This document shows positions 16,828 through 26,204 of a DNA stretch of 64,000 nucleotides, in pieces. Source of the DNA: an uncultured Acetatifactor sp. Lineage in GTDB: Bacteria > Bacillota > Clostridia > Lachnospirales > Lachnospiraceae. The position numbers and the translations under genes were made by a program. The notes beneath the pieces were generated by a model. The model had not been told where the DNA came from. It worked only from the letters and a program-made list of their open reading frames with translations, and did not search any database. The stretch spans positions 1 to 64,000 of the forward strand of contig CAJTVB010000009.1 in assembly GCA_910579755.1 (NCBI GenBank). Reading direction: 5' to 3'. Positions within the stretch are counted from its first letter, which is position 1. The number at the start of each line of letters is the position of its first letter.

Positions 16828-19092
16828 ATGTTGGAACAGAGATTGAATGAATTGATCCAGGAGGCCTATGGAAAAACCATAGAGGAATGCACGGACGCAC
16901 AGCTGTATGAGCGCATATTGCAGCTGACAAAGGAGCGGATGGAGGAAAAGCCAGTTATCGGCGGGAAAAAGAAGGTATATTATATTTCAATGGAGTTTCT
17001 GATCGGAAAGCTTTTGTCCAACAATCTGATCAATCTGGGAATTTATGAGGAGATGGCGGACGTATTAAAGAAGCACGGCAAGAATCTGGCAGCCGTGGAG
17101 GAGGCGGAGCCGGAGCCTTCCCTGGGCAACGGCGGTCTGGGCCGTCTGGCCGCATGCTTTCTGGATTCCATTGCAACCCTGGGGCTTCCCGGCGACGGCA
17201 TTGGCCTGAACTATCACTACGGTCTGTTTAAGCAGGTGTTCAGAGACCGTCTGCAGAGGGCGGAAAAGAACGACTGGATCCAGGAAAATTCCTGGCTGAA
17301 GGACACGGGTCTTCGATTTGAGGTTTCTTTTGGGGACAGGAAGGTACAGTCCGTGCTCTATGATATTGACGTGATTGGATATGACAACGGACGTAATAAG
17401 CTTCATCTCTTTGACGTGGCTTCCGTGGACGAGAGTCTGGTGAAAGAGGGAATCAGCTTTGATAAAACGGCGGTGGAAAAGAATCTGACCCTGTTTTTGT
17501 ATCCGGACGATTCCGATGAGGCAGGTAATCTTCTGCGCATTTATCAGGAGTATTTCATGGTGAGCAGCGGAGCCCAGCTGATCATTCGTCAGCTGAAGGA
17601 AAAGGGCTGTGATCTGTATCATATGGATGAGTATGCGGCGATTCAGATCAACGATACCCATCCCACCATGGTGATTCCGGAGCTGATTCGGATCCTTACC
17701 TGGGAAGAGGGCTTTACCATGGAGGATGCGGTGAACGTGGTCAGCAGGACCTGTGCCTACACCAATCACACCATATTGGCAGAGGCTCTGGAGAAATGGC
17801 CATTGGAGTATATCCAGCGCGTGGTGCCTCAGCTGGTGCCTATCATCAAGGAGCTCAGCGCACGGGTGGCAAAAAAGTATGAGGATCCCAGAGTACAGAT
17901 TATCGACGGGGATAAGCGGGTACACATGGCCCATATTGATATACACTATGGGTACAGCGTCAACGGTGTGGCCGCCATTCACACAGATATTCTGAAGGAG
18001 ACGGAGCTGAACTGCTTTTACCGGATTTATCCGGAAAAGTTCAACAACAAGACCAACGGAATCACCTTCAGACGGTGGCTTCTGTCCTGCAACAGGGAGC
18101 TGTCGGCCCTGATCACTGACACCATAGGGGACGGCTTCAAAAAAGATGCGGCTTTGCTGGAGAAGCTTTTGGATAGAAAGGACGATGCCGGGGTGCTGGA
18201 TGCTCTTCAGGAAATTAAGCACCGTAAAAAGGAGGAGCTGGCGGCGTACATTCTGGAAAAGGAAGGCGTGCAGCTGGATACGGACGGCATCTTTGACATT
18301 CAGGTGAAGCGTCTTCATGAGTATAAACGCCAGCAGATGAATGCGCTGTATATTATCCATAAATATCTGGAGATCCGGGAGGGCAAAAAGCCGGCCAGAC
18401 CCATGAACTTTATCTTTGGCGCAAAGGCGGCGCCCGCCTACGTCATAGCCCAGGATATCATCCATCTGTTGCTGGTGTTGGCGCAGATCATAAACAATGA
18501 TCCCAGAGTCAGCCCTTATATGAAGGTGGTCATGGTGGAAAATTACAATGTGAGCTATGCGGAAAAGCTGATTCCGGCCTGCGATGTGTCCGAGCAGATT
18601 TCCCTGGCCTCCAAGGAGGCTTCCGGTACCGGCAACATGAAGTTTATGCTGAACGGCGCGGTGACTCTGGGAACCAGCGACGGCGCCAATGTGGAGATTC
18701 ATGAGCTGGTGGGGGATGACAACATCTATATTTTCGGTGAGAACAGCGATCAGGTGATCCGCCATTATGGGGACAGGGACTATGTGCCGGGAGACTACTA
18801 TAGAAAGAGCCCTGTGATTCAGGCTGCGGTGGACTTTATCGTCAGCCAGGAGGCTCTGGCCGTGGGACACCGGGAAAACCTGGAGCGTCTTCACAGAGAG
18901 CTGTTAAATAAGGACTGGTTCATGACCCTGCTGGATCTTGAAGATTATATTGCCGTAAAAGATAGAGTGTTTGCGGATTACGAGGATCGGGAAAAGTGGA
19001 AGAGAATGATGCTGGTGAATATTGCCAAGGCCGGCTTCTTCTCCTCCGACAGAACCATAGCGGAATATAACAGGGATATCTGGAAGCTGTAA
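16828..19092 (+). CDS. glgP: Glycogen/maltodextrin phosphorylase
   Basis: The protein has 754 residues, normal for bacterial enzymes. The ATG at 16828 follows GGGAGG; an upstream in-frame ATG at 16771 lacks a good site. It removes glucose-1-phosphate from alpha-1,4-glucan ends. Diagnostic segments are EPSLGNGGLGRLAACFLDS, NDTHPTMVIPELIR, RLHEYKRQQMNAL and the pyridoxal-phosphate lysine region ASGTGNMKFMLNGA. It is followed by malQ, and the glucose-1-phosphate made could be converted by the phosphohexomutase at 34530. Regulation through the palindrome in its promoter is likely. Confidence 0.95.
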   Translation: MLEQRLNELIQEAYGKTIEECTDAQLYERILQLTKERMEEKPVIGGKKKVYYISMEFLIGKLLSNNLINLGIYEEMADVLKKHGKNLAAVEEAEPEPSLGNGGLGRLAACFLDSIATLGLPGDGIGLNYHYGLFKQVFRDRLQRAEKNDWIQENSWLKDTGLRFEVSFGDRKVQSVLYDIDVIGYDNGRNKLHLFDVASVDESLVKEGISFDKTAVEKNLTLFLYPDDSDEAGNLLRIYQEYFMVSSGAQLIIRQLKEKGCDLYHMDEYAAIQINDTHPTMVIPELIRILTWEEGFTMEDAVNVVSRTCAYTNHTILAEALEKWPLEYIQRVVPQLVPIIKELSARVAKKYEDPRVQIIDGDKRVHMAHIDIHYGYSVNGVAAIHTDILKETELNCFYRIYPEKFNNKTNGITFRRWLLSCNRELSALITDTIGDGFKKDAALLEKLLDRKDDAGVLDALQEIKHRKKEELAAYILEKEGVQLDTDGIFDIQVKRLHEYKRQQMNALYIIHKYLEIREGKKPARPMNFIFGAKAAPAYVIAQDIIHLLLVLAQIINNDPRVSPYMKVVMVENYNVSYAEKLIPACDVSEQISLASKEASGTGNMKFMLNGAVTLGTSDGANVEIHELVGDDNIYIFGENSDQVIRHYGDRDYVPGDYYRKSPVIQAAVDFIVSQEALAVGHRENLERLHRELLNKDWFMTLLDLEDYIAVKDRVFADYEDREKWKRMMLVNIAKAGFFSSDRTIAEYNRDIWKL

Positions 19093-19314
19093 CGCAGCGA
19101 AGAGTGCTGAAAGCACGATTTTGCGAATGGCGCGGTGCGAACAATAACGCTGCAGGTGCGTTTCGTTTTGCCAATGTCGGCAGAAATTGGATTGCATTCA
19201 ATTTGTGAATATGTTACAGTAAGGTAAAATGAGATGCGGTTTGCAACGACAGAAAAAGCAGGGGAGCATTAAAATGAGCGCCCGCGGAAGGCGGGCAGAG
19301 AGGGAGGCATAGCT
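19093..19314 (+). other. glgP-malQ intergenic spacer
   Basis: The 222-bp spacer has no clear terminator, so malQ may be cotranscribed with glgP. The minus strand near 19093-19165 shows weak similarity to the dispersed-repeat segment at 1959-2006 (GTTCGC..CGCCATTCG..CGTGC). The malQ ribosome binding site GAGAGGGAGG lies at its end. Confidence 0.35.
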
Positions 19315-20832
19315 ATGAGAGCGAGCGGTATTTTATTGCCGGTGGCCAGTCTGCCGTCGGCCTACGGGATCGGATGCTTTTCCAGAGAAGCCTATGAGTT
19401 TGTGGACAGACTGGTAGAGGCGGGGCAGTCCTATTGGCAGATTCTGCCCCTGGGTCCCACCAGCTATGGGGATTCGCCCTATCAGTCCTTTTCCACCTAT
19501 GCGGGGAATCCATATTTTATCGATCCGGAGGATCTGATCGAGAGGGGCTGGATCACCAGGGAAAAATGCGACAGTTACGATTTCGGGGGAGACCCGGAGT
19601 ATGTGGATTACGGGAAAATCTATAACAGCCGTTTCCTGCTGCTGAGGGAGGCCTGGGAGAACAGTAATATCAACAAGGATCCGGGATTCCGGAAGTTTAT
19701 CCGGGACAACAGCTACTGGCTGGATGATTACGCGCTCTATATGGCGGTGAAGGTCTCCTTCAATAATGTGTGCTGGGTGGAGTGGGACGAGGATATTAAA
19801 ACCCGTCAGCCGGCGGCGCTGGAAAATTACCGCCGCAAATTTGCCGGGGAGATAGAATTTTATCAGTTTCAGCAGTATATGTTCCGCCTGCACTGGGAGA
19901 AGCTGAAGGCCTATGCCAACAAGAACGGGATAAAGATCATCGGAGATATTCCCATCTATGTGGCTTTTGACAGCTCCGATGCCTGGGCCGGTCCTGAGCT
20001 GTTCCAGTTTGATAAGGAGTGCAATCCTGTTGCGGTGGCAGGCTGTCCTCCGGATGCCTTCGCAGCTACGGGGCAGCTATGGGGAAATCCGCTTTATGAC
20101 TGGAAATATCATAAAAAGACGGAATACCGGTGGTGGATGAAGCGGCTTAAGGCCTGCTATGAGCTGTACGATGTGGTGAGAATCGACCATTTCCGGGCCT
20201 TTGACGCCTACTACTCCATTCCTGCCGGCGCGAAGACCGCGGAGATCGGTGAATGGGAGCCGGGACCGGGCTACGAATTTTTTGAGACCATGAAAAAGAC
20301 CCTGGGAGAGCGGGCGGTGATTGCGGAGGATCTCGGATTTCTGACGCCCTCTGTGCTGGAGCTGGTGAAGAAAACCGGATACCCGGGAATGAAGGTACTG
20401 CAGTTTGCGTTTGATTCCAGAGAGGACAGCGACTATCTGCCGCACAATTATGATCATAATTGCGTGGTTTATACCGGAACTCATGATAATGACACCACAT
20501 TGGGATGGTATTATAAGCTGAAGGAGGAAGACCGGGAGTTTTGTGATGAGTACATGAATCTGGCAAGATGCACGGCTGATGAGCTTCACTGGGAGTTTAT
20601 CCGGGCGGCTCTTTCCAGTGTTGCGGATCTGGCGGTGATTCCTGTTCAGGATTATCTGGCGCTGGGGTCGGAGGGGCGCATCAATACGCCGTCCACCCTG
20701 GGAGACAACTGGGAGTGGCGGATGAGAAAGGACGCTTTCACCAAGGAGCTGGCGGAGGAAATCCGGGCTATGACCGGGCTTTATGGCAGGCTGCCCTCGG
20801 AAGAGAAAGAAGGGGAAGAGGTTTCACCTTAA
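19315..20832 (+). CDS. malQ: 4-alpha-glucanotransferase (amylomaltase)
   Basis: The protein has 505 residues of GH77. It disproportionates maltodextrins, passing glucan chains between acceptors so that glgP can act on them. Landmarks are RASGILLPVASLPSAYGIG at the start, QILPLGPTSYGDSPYQSFS, GDIPIYVAFDSSD, VRIDHFRAFDAYY (nucleophile Asp), VIAEDLGFLTPSV (acid/base Glu) and YTGTHDNDT. The ATG at 19315 follows GAGGGAGGCATAGCT. It is cytosolic and complete. Confidence 0.95.
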   Translation: MRASGILLPVASLPSAYGIGCFSREAYEFVDRLVEAGQSYWQILPLGPTSYGDSPYQSFSTYAGNPYFIDPEDLIERGWITREKCDSYDFGGDPEYVDYGKIYNSRFLLLREAWENSNINKDPGFRKFIRDNSYWLDDYALYMAVKVSFNNVCWVEWDEDIKTRQPAALENYRRKFAGEIEFYQFQQYMFRLHWEKLKAYANKNGIKIIGDIPIYVAFDSSDAWAGPELFQFDKECNPVAVAGCPPDAFAATGQLWGNPLYDWKYHKKTEYRWWMKRLKACYELYDVVRIDHFRAFDAYYSIPAGAKTAEIGEWEPGPGYEFFETMKKTLGERAVIAEDLGFLTPSVLELVKKTGYPGMKVLQFAFDSREDSDYLPHNYDHNCVVYTGTHDNDTTLGWYYKLKEEDREFCDEYMNLARCTADELHWEFIRAALSSVADLAVIPVQDYLALGSEGRINTPSTLGDNWEWRMRKDAFTKELAEEIRAMTGLYGRLPSEEKEGEEVSP

Positions 20833-21139
20833 AATATTGGGAAGCGCAGGAGGCCGGAGAACAGCGGTTTTCGACCCATATGTAATATATAAGGAAATTT
20901 CCCTGCTCAGGGATATTCGTAATTGCACAGTGATCAGTCTGAACGATTATGGATATATATGGGCAGGGGATTTTTTTAGGGAAGAGAATTGTTGTTTGAA
21001 GGGGCTGCTCCAGCGCAGATATAGAACAAGAAAATACATAGACAAGTGGGAATGAGATAGTGTAGAATAAGTGACAATGCACTTATTTTTTTGCGCTTTT
21101 TCAGGGAAACCCGCTTGGGCGGGAAGATTGGAGCTATTT
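20833..21139 (+). other. malQ-MATE intergenic region
   Basis: There is no assured gene. A frame ending at 21055 (in-frame TTG at 20837, ~72 codons) has no ribosome binding site and no recognisable family. TAGACA/TAGAAT hexamers spaced 18 bp near 21039-21068 could be the MATE promoter. Confidence 0.35.
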
Positions 21140-22525
21140 ATGAGTATAAGGAAAAAATGGTTTGGAGATAAGGCTTTTTATGGTATGGTGCTGGCAGTGG
21201 CAGTGCCCATTATGATCCAGAATGGTATTACGAATTTTGTAAGCCTTTTGGACAATATTATGGTGGGGCGGATCGGTACGGAGCAGATGTCCGGCATCGC
21301 CATTGTGAATCAGCTGCTTTTGGTGTTTAACCTGGCAGTTTTCGGCGCCATCTCCGGAGTGGGGATTTTTGGCGCGCAGTTTTTTGGCTGTAAAAATAAC
21401 AAAGGCCTGCAGCATACGCTGCGGTTTAAGCTCTATATCTGCGCCGGCATTGTGCTTTTGGGGATCCTGGTGCTGATTTTTAAGGGGGACGATCTGATTC
21501 TCCTCTATCTTCACGGAGAAGGGAACGACCAGGCCCTGCAGATGACGCTGGAGTATGGGAGAGAGTATTTGTGGGTGATGCTGACAGGGCTTCTGCCTTT
21601 TGCAGTGGAGGAAACCTATGCCAGCACTCTGAGAGAATGCGGGGAGACCAAGCTGCCCATGCTTGCGGGGGTGGCGGCCGTGCTGGTAAATCTGGTTTTG
21701 AATTATCTTCTGATTTTCGGCAAATTTGGGTTTCCCGAGCTGGGGGTGGTGGGCGCCGCCGTGGCTACGGTGGTATCCCGATATGTGCAGGCGGTGATCG
21801 TCATCGTCTGGACCCATACCCATGCAGAGAAGATGCCCTTTATCGTGGGTGCTTACAGGGAGCTTAAGATTCCCGGGCAGCTGGCAGGAAATATTGTGAA
21901 GCGGGGCACGCCTTTGATGATCAACGAGATTCTCTGGGCGGCGGGAATGGCCATGATGAATCAGTGCTATTCCATGAGAGGCCTGGACGCGGTGGCGGCC
22001 CTGAACATCTCCACCACCATTTCCAACCTGTTTAATATTGTGTTTATGGCCATGGGAAGTGCCATTTCCATTATTGTGGGACAGCTTTTGGGCGCCGGGA
22101 AAATGCAGGAGGCCAGGGACACGGACGTGAAGCTCATCGTTTTTGCGGTGCTGTCCTGTCTGGGGCTGGGAGGCCTGATGATTTTGGTGTCGCCCCTGTT
22201 CCCTCAGCTGTACAATACATCCTCTGATGTAAAGCATCTGGCGTCGGTGCTGCTTCGGATGGCGGCGGCCTGTATGCCCATGTGGGCGTTTATGCACACT
22301 ACATATTTTACGCTCAGGTCGGGAGGAAAGACCATCGTTACCTTCCTGTTCGACAGTGTGTTTTTGTGGTGCGTCAGCATTCCGGTTGCTTTTATGCTCA
22401 GCCGGTACACGGGCCTGGCTATAGCGCCCCTGTACCTGTGCTGTCAGCTGCTGGATCTGATAAAGTGCGTCATCGGATTTATTTTGGTGAAGAAGGGCAT
22501 CTGGCTGCAAAATATTGTGGCATAG
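21140..22525 (+). CDS. MATE-family multidrug/toxin efflux transporter
   Basis: The protein has 461 residues. I chose the ATG at 21140 after TTGGAG because it gives the usual MATE N-terminus (RKKWFGDKAFYGMVLAVAVPIMIQNG); the frame extends upstream to 21071 without a site. About 12 membrane segments are visible, with typical loop 1 residues NFVSLLDNIMVGRIG and the second-half repeat GTPLMINEILWAAGMAMMNQ. It probably uses Na+ or H+ to export organic cations or similar; the substrate is unknown. It is convergent with the dehydrogenase at 22527, with one base between the genes. Confidence 0.9.
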   Translation: MSIRKKWFGDKAFYGMVLAVAVPIMIQNGITNFVSLLDNIMVGRIGTEQMSGIAIVNQLLLVFNLAVFGAISGVGIFGAQFFGCKNNKGLQHTLRFKLYICAGIVLLGILVLIFKGDDLILLYLHGEGNDQALQMTLEYGREYLWVMLTGLLPFAVEETYASTLRECGETKLPMLAGVAAVLVNLVLNYLLIFGKFGFPELGVVGAAVATVVSRYVQAVIVIVWTHTHAEKMPFIVGAYRELKIPGQLAGNIVKRGTPLMINEILWAAGMAMMNQCYSMRGLDAVAALNISTTISNLFNIVFMAMGSAISIIVGQLLGAGKMQEARDTDVKLIVFAVLSCLGLGGLMILVSPLFPQLYNTSSDVKHLASVLLRMAAACMPMWAFMHTTYFTLRSGGKTIVTFLFDSVFLWCVSIPVAFMLSRYTGLAIAPLYLCCQLLDLIKCVIGFILVKKGIWLQNIVA

Positions 22526-22526
22526 A

Positions 22527-23519
22527 TTATTGCTTTACATCATTGCGGCTTGACTTTCCTTCCATCCAGTCCAGGGCGTTCTGCAGGGTAGTGACGGCGA
22601 TGGCCTCCAGAGCTTCCCTGGTGAAAAAGCCCTGATGGGAGGTGATCATCACATTGGGGAAGGACAGAAGTCTGGCGGTGGTGGAGTGCTCCAGGATCTC
22701 ATCGGAGCGATCCTCGAATACATTGTCGGTCTCCTCTTCATACACATCCAGACCTACCCCGGCAAATTTGTGCATCCGTATGCCTTCGATGAGATCGTCG
22801 GTTTTCACCAGGGCCCCCCGGGAGGTGTTGACCAGAACCACGCCGTCCTTCATCTGGCGGATGGTATCCAGATTGATCATGTGATAGGTAGAGTCCATCA
22901 AAGGGCAATGGAGGGATATGACATCGCTGTCCGCCAGAAGCTTTTCCAGGGGAACATATTCTACAAAATCCTTCAGGGAAGGATTCTGGTATACATCATA
23001 GGCGATAACCTTCATTCCGAAGCCCCGGCAGATGCGGCACATGGCGGCGCCGATCTGACCGGTTCCCACGATGCCTGCGGTTTTCTGATAGAAGTTGAAG
23101 CCCATAAGTCCGCTTAAGCTGAAATCATTTTCCCGGACCTTGTTGTAGGCCTTGTGCAGGCGCCGGTTGCTGGCCAGAGCCAGGGCCATGGCGTGCTCCG
23201 CTACCGCCTCCGGAGAATAGCCGGGCACGCGCATGACGCGGATTCCGTATTTGGCGGCTGACTCCAGATCCACGTTATTAAAGCCGGCGCAACGCATGAG
23301 CAGCAGTCGGATATTTTTTTGATGGAGAATTTCTACAGTCTGTGTACCCACATCTGAGCTGACAAAGGCGCACACAGCGTCAAAGCCCTCCGCCAGAGCG
23401 GCGGTTCTGGGATCCAGGTCGGACTTGGTATACTCTATGGTTACCTGGGGATAATTTTTCAGGACCTGCTGAAAGGAATCTTTGTCATAGCTTTTGGTGT
23501 CGTAAAATAAAATTTTCAT
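22527..23519 (-). CDS. D-lactate dehydrogenase-type 2-hydroxyacid dehydrogenase
   Basis: The protein has 330 residues. The NAD-binding Rossmann motif is GIVGTGQIG (about residues 146-154). Catalytic residues fit the D-2-hydroxyacid family: Arg in NTSRGALV, Glu in LDVYEEE, and His in ITSHQGFFT. The pattern RCAGFNNVDL and the EAVAEHAMALAL segment favour fermentative D-lactate dehydrogenase (LdhA-like), which reduces pyruvate to D-lactate. The ATG at 23519 follows ACGGAGC. It competes with pyruvate formate-lyase, whose genes lie at the right end of the window. Confidence 0.85.
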   Translation of the reverse strand: MKILFYDTKSYDKDSFQQVLKNYPQVTIEYTKSDLDPRTAALAEGFDAVCAFVSSDVGTQTVEILHQKNIRLLLMRCAGFNNVDLESAAKYGIRVMRVPGYSPEAVAEHAMALALASNRRLHKAYNKVRENDFSLSGLMGFNFYQKTAGIVGTGQIGAAMCRICRGFGMKVIAYDVYQNPSLKDFVEYVPLEKLLADSDVISLHCPLMDSTYHMINLDTIRQMKDGVVLVNTSRGALVKTDDLIEGIRMHKFAGVGLDVYEEETDNVFEDRSDEILEHSTTARLLSFPNVMITSHQGFFTREALEAIAVTTLQNALDWMEGKSSRNDVKQ

Positions 23520-23688
23520 ATTTTGCTCCGTTTCTGCGCTGTCTTTTGCACATAGCGAGTTTGTGAATGACAGCGCGCAGACACAAATCTTGTGATTTAT
23601 TTTTCTTCTGTTTAAAGTTTTTGTAGTTTTTTTGAGGTACTGCGCCTCTTTGCAGATAGTATTTCTGAATTACCGGTAGTTCATTCGT

Positions 23689-25626
23689 TTATGCCAAATT
23701 GTGCTTGTTCAAGTCAAATATTTCATAGGTTCCGGCGGCCAGATCCACCGTCACAGTTGTTCCGTCGGAAAACAGGGTTCTTTGCCGGTTCAAGTTTCCA
23801 TCCAAAAATTCATGCCGCAGCATTTCGCATTTGGCCACCCGCTCCTGCAGCGCCGCTACTTGGCGCCAGCGGGCAATTTCCTCCTCCAGCTGACTTTCCC
23901 GGGCCGTATCGAAGGCTCCGTCGCAGCCCGGATATGCGCCGTCCTTATCCAGATAGGCGGCACCGCCGTTTAACAGAGCGTAGAGCATATAGTCCTCCGT
24001 ATCCGGCAGGCGGTCCATAGGCCAGGGCAGGATCATACAGTCATGGTATACCAAATTGAAAAGAGGCACCGGGATTCCCCGTCTGGGAGTGCCGGGCTTT
24101 TCCAGCATAAAATCGTAGGGGCCGTAATGACAGAAAACCAGCTGTCTCATGGACCAGTCGCCGCATTCCTCGGAGCTGGGCAGAATCCCCTTTGACCAAA
24201 GGTATGTAAAGCAGGCGCTTCTGTATTCGAAGCATTCTCTGCGTGTCATCCGGTGATGGGGATTGGCGCATTCATCCCCTTCGTTGCAGGTGAATACGTC
24301 CAGGTAGGAGGCCTCCAGGTGAATTCCGTGGTTTAACACTTCCTCAAAATTCCGCTTTACATAGTAGGGGGCCTGGGAAGCGCACAGATAACTCTGCCGT
24401 CCCCCGGCCCAGCGGGCCATGTCAAAAATGGAGCCGTCGGGAGCCTGGCAGGCGAATTCTCTGTCGAAGGAGGGGGCATCCATATAATAATCTCTGTACT
24501 GGTCATGGAGGCCGAACATGTAACCGCATTCCCGGATGGTATCGGAAAGCTCCTTCATAGCCTCCCAGCCGCCGGCGGCTTCACAGGCGGGGAGATAATC
24601 GGGATGCTTGTTGTCGTAGCCCGGATCGCCCCAGCCGTCCAGGTGCAGATAGAGCTTAGGGATTCCTTTTTCGTGGTAATGGCGGATTTCCCGGGTGCGG
24701 ACTTCGAAGGGGATGAGAAAATCATTCCGCTCCGGGTTTTCCCGGTCATAAAACAGGGAGTCCGGGGATACGTGGGTTTTGATGCCCTTGTGAACGATGG
24801 CGGAGCCGATCAGCTTATCCACCAGGGGATTACGGGCGGATTTTTCCGCCAGGGTGGTAAGTAGGCCCGTTTCTTTGGCATAGCAGCGGTATACCTTGCA
24901 AAGATCATTGTAGTCGCAGTTCTCCAGGAAGGAAAAGCGGACAATGCGGCGATAGGACAGCTGTCCCAGGCTTGGCAGGAAATACATGCCCACATGGGTG
25001 TGGGGACCGCCGGCGGGATGGTCGATATAATAGCCTGCATCCCAGGGCTGTTCACAGATGGCAATGTATCCCTTCCGTCCATCGATCTGCCCGAACCAGG
25101 GCATATAGGCGCCGGCGCTGCACATTTGTCCGTCAAAGGGAAGGGAGCTCACCGGATTTTCCCAAAGATTGGGGATCAGCAGCCCCTGCAGCACCGGCAT
25201 GACGCTGACGGCGCTGTTTCCCGGTGTATCAAAAACAAATGGAGCGGGCCAGCGGAGGGAGGAAAAATCCAGCCCCTCCTGTCCCGGGATCAGTTCAAAG
25301 CGCACACAGCCTGTGGCATACTCGATCCATACATAGGTTTCAAAGGAAAAGGGAAGCTTTTTTCCGGAGATGGAAAAGTCGGCATAGGAGGACAGGATTC
25401 CGGTGCCTGCGCCGCTTTCATAAAGCTGATGCCGGATGGAGGCGGCGTCCCGGAAGGAAGCGGCGGAGCCGTCCGCAAGAAGGATCACGCAGCCCGAAGA
25501 GGGGGTCTGTTCCCATGTACGGCCCGGGGCAGCGATCCGGTAAAGCAGAGTATCCCGGTTCAGGCTTATGGTGATGCCGGAAGCGGAGACGGAAAAATTA
25601 TGAGAATCTGATGGAAAATGCGACAT
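23689..25626 (-). CDS. TIM-barrel glycoside hydrolase-like protein (DUF5696-like)
   Basis: The protein has 645 residues. The start is the ATG at 25626 after AGGAGG; the longer frame to 25815 overlaps a divergent gene and promoter. The N-terminal ~230 residues are beta-rich (mutarotase-like carbohydrate-binding sandwich). A TIM barrel follows: YLHLDGWGDPGYDNKHPDY, YMFGLHDQYRDYYMDAP, LEASYLDVFTCNEGD, ILPSSEECGDWSM. The Asp of SYLDVF and the Glu of SSEECGDW are candidate catalytic acids. There is no secretion signal, so it likely acts on imported sugars. I place it near DUF5696/GH101-like proteins by pattern, without certainty on family or substrate. It is divergent from the two-gene cassette at 25762. 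Confidence 0.6.
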   Translation of the reverse strand: MSHFPSDSHNFSVSASGITISLNRDTLLYRIAAPGRTWEQTPSSGCVILLADGSAASFRDAASIRHQLYESGAGTGILSSYADFSISGKKLPFSFETYVWIEYATGCVRFELIPGQEGLDFSSLRWPAPFVFDTPGNSAVSVMPVLQGLLIPNLWENPVSSLPFDGQMCSAGAYMPWFGQIDGRKGYIAICEQPWDAGYYIDHPAGGPHTHVGMYFLPSLGQLSYRRIVRFSFLENCDYNDLCKVYRCYAKETGLLTTLAEKSARNPLVDKLIGSAIVHKGIKTHVSPDSLFYDRENPERNDFLIPFEVRTREIRHYHEKGIPKLYLHLDGWGDPGYDNKHPDYLPACEAAGGWEAMKELSDTIRECGYMFGLHDQYRDYYMDAPSFDREFACQAPDGSIFDMARWAGGRQSYLCASQAPYYVKRNFEEVLNHGIHLEASYLDVFTCNEGDECANPHHRMTRRECFEYRSACFTYLWSKGILPSSEECGDWSMRQLVFCHYGPYDFMLEKPGTPRRGIPVPLFNLVYHDCMILPWPMDRLPDTEDYMLYALLNGGAAYLDKDGAYPGCDGAFDTARESQLEEEIARWRQVAALQERVAKCEMLRHEFLDGNLNRQRTLFSDGTTVTVDLAAGTYEIFDLNKHNLA

Positions 25627-25648
25627 AATGTTACCTCCTGGCAGGACA

Positions 25649-25677
25649 TTGACATGAATTTCGGGGTGGGGTATACT
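25649..25677 (+). promoter_or_regulatory. Strong sigma-A promoter for the HEPN/KGGVGRT cassette
   Basis: A perfect -35 TTGACA (25649-25654) and TATACT (25672-25677) are 17 bp apart, directing transcription to the right about 78 bp before the first gene of the cassette. Confidence 0.75.
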
Positions 25678-25761
25678 GAGTCTATACTGTAAACTTTTTG
25701 TAATAATATTATCATTAAAGAGGTATATAACGCAAGAAAAACAGATGAACAAAGGAGAAAG

Positions 25762-26193
25762 ATGGGAAAAATTAATGTAACCAGGAGGGAATTTCAGCAG
25801 AGCTTCAGAAATCATTATGCGTTGTATAAGAAGTCAGAGGTTTCTGTTTCTCCTAAGACGCGAAGGCTTCTTTTGTTTTATTCCGTGGAATGTGGTTTGA
25901 AGAGTTTGATTTTAAAGGATATTGGAAAAAATACATATGAAGAATTGTATAAATATAGTGAAGAGAACGGAAAGCATGTACATGGTCATAATTTGAAGGA
26001 AATGACCCGGGAGGTTGGCATTGAACATAAATATCCGCTGAAGAAGATACGGCTGGCAGCGGGGCAGGATATCATGTCGGAACATTTCAATGAATTGTGG
26101 CGTTATGGCGCTTCTGTGGCAGATGAGGAAGAAGAGCTTAAGGCGGAAAAAATGCTACAGAAAATAGCGGAATATATTGGTCAACGGCTATAG
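25762..26193 (+). CDS. Small HEPN-like protein, partner of a KGGVGRT ATPase
   Basis: The protein has 143 residues, with an ATG after AAAGGAG. It is all helical by eye, with the pattern LLLFYSVECGLKSLIL then GHNLKEMTREVG and HFNELWRYGASV. This spacing (a helix with E-C-x-L-K, an H-x-L turn, and a late R-Y-G helix) resembles HEPN-domain proteins such as those linked to nucleotidyltransferases or Abi systems. The canonical R-x4-6-H ribonuclease motif is not clearly present, so RNase activity is not assured. It lies 11 bp upstream of the ATPase at 26205 and is surely cotranscribed. I infer an effector or adaptor in a two-gene system. Confidence 0.45.
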   Translation: MGKINVTRREFQQSFRNHYALYKKSEVSVSPKTRRLLLFYSVECGLKSLILKDIGKNTYEELYKYSEENGKHVHGHNLKEMTREVGIEHKYPLKKIRLAAGQDIMSEHFNELWRYGASVADEEEELKAEKMLQKIAEYIGQRL

Positions 26194-26204
26194 GAGGTAT
26201 TTAA

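Noticed and set aside
17065..18894. 609-codon open frame on the minus strand inside glgP
   Set aside because: It is antisense to a well-conserved enzyme gene, and its residue make-up (His, Gln and Ile rich) is typical of a shadow frame.
20783..21055. 90-codon frame overlapping the malQ end
   Set aside because: No ribosome site at its ATG, overlap with malQ, and no family similarity that I recognise; described only as intergenic content.
21134..22510. 458-codon minus-strand frame inside the MATE gene
   Set aside because: It is a shadow of a membrane protein gene, giving a His/Gln-rich translation with no motifs.
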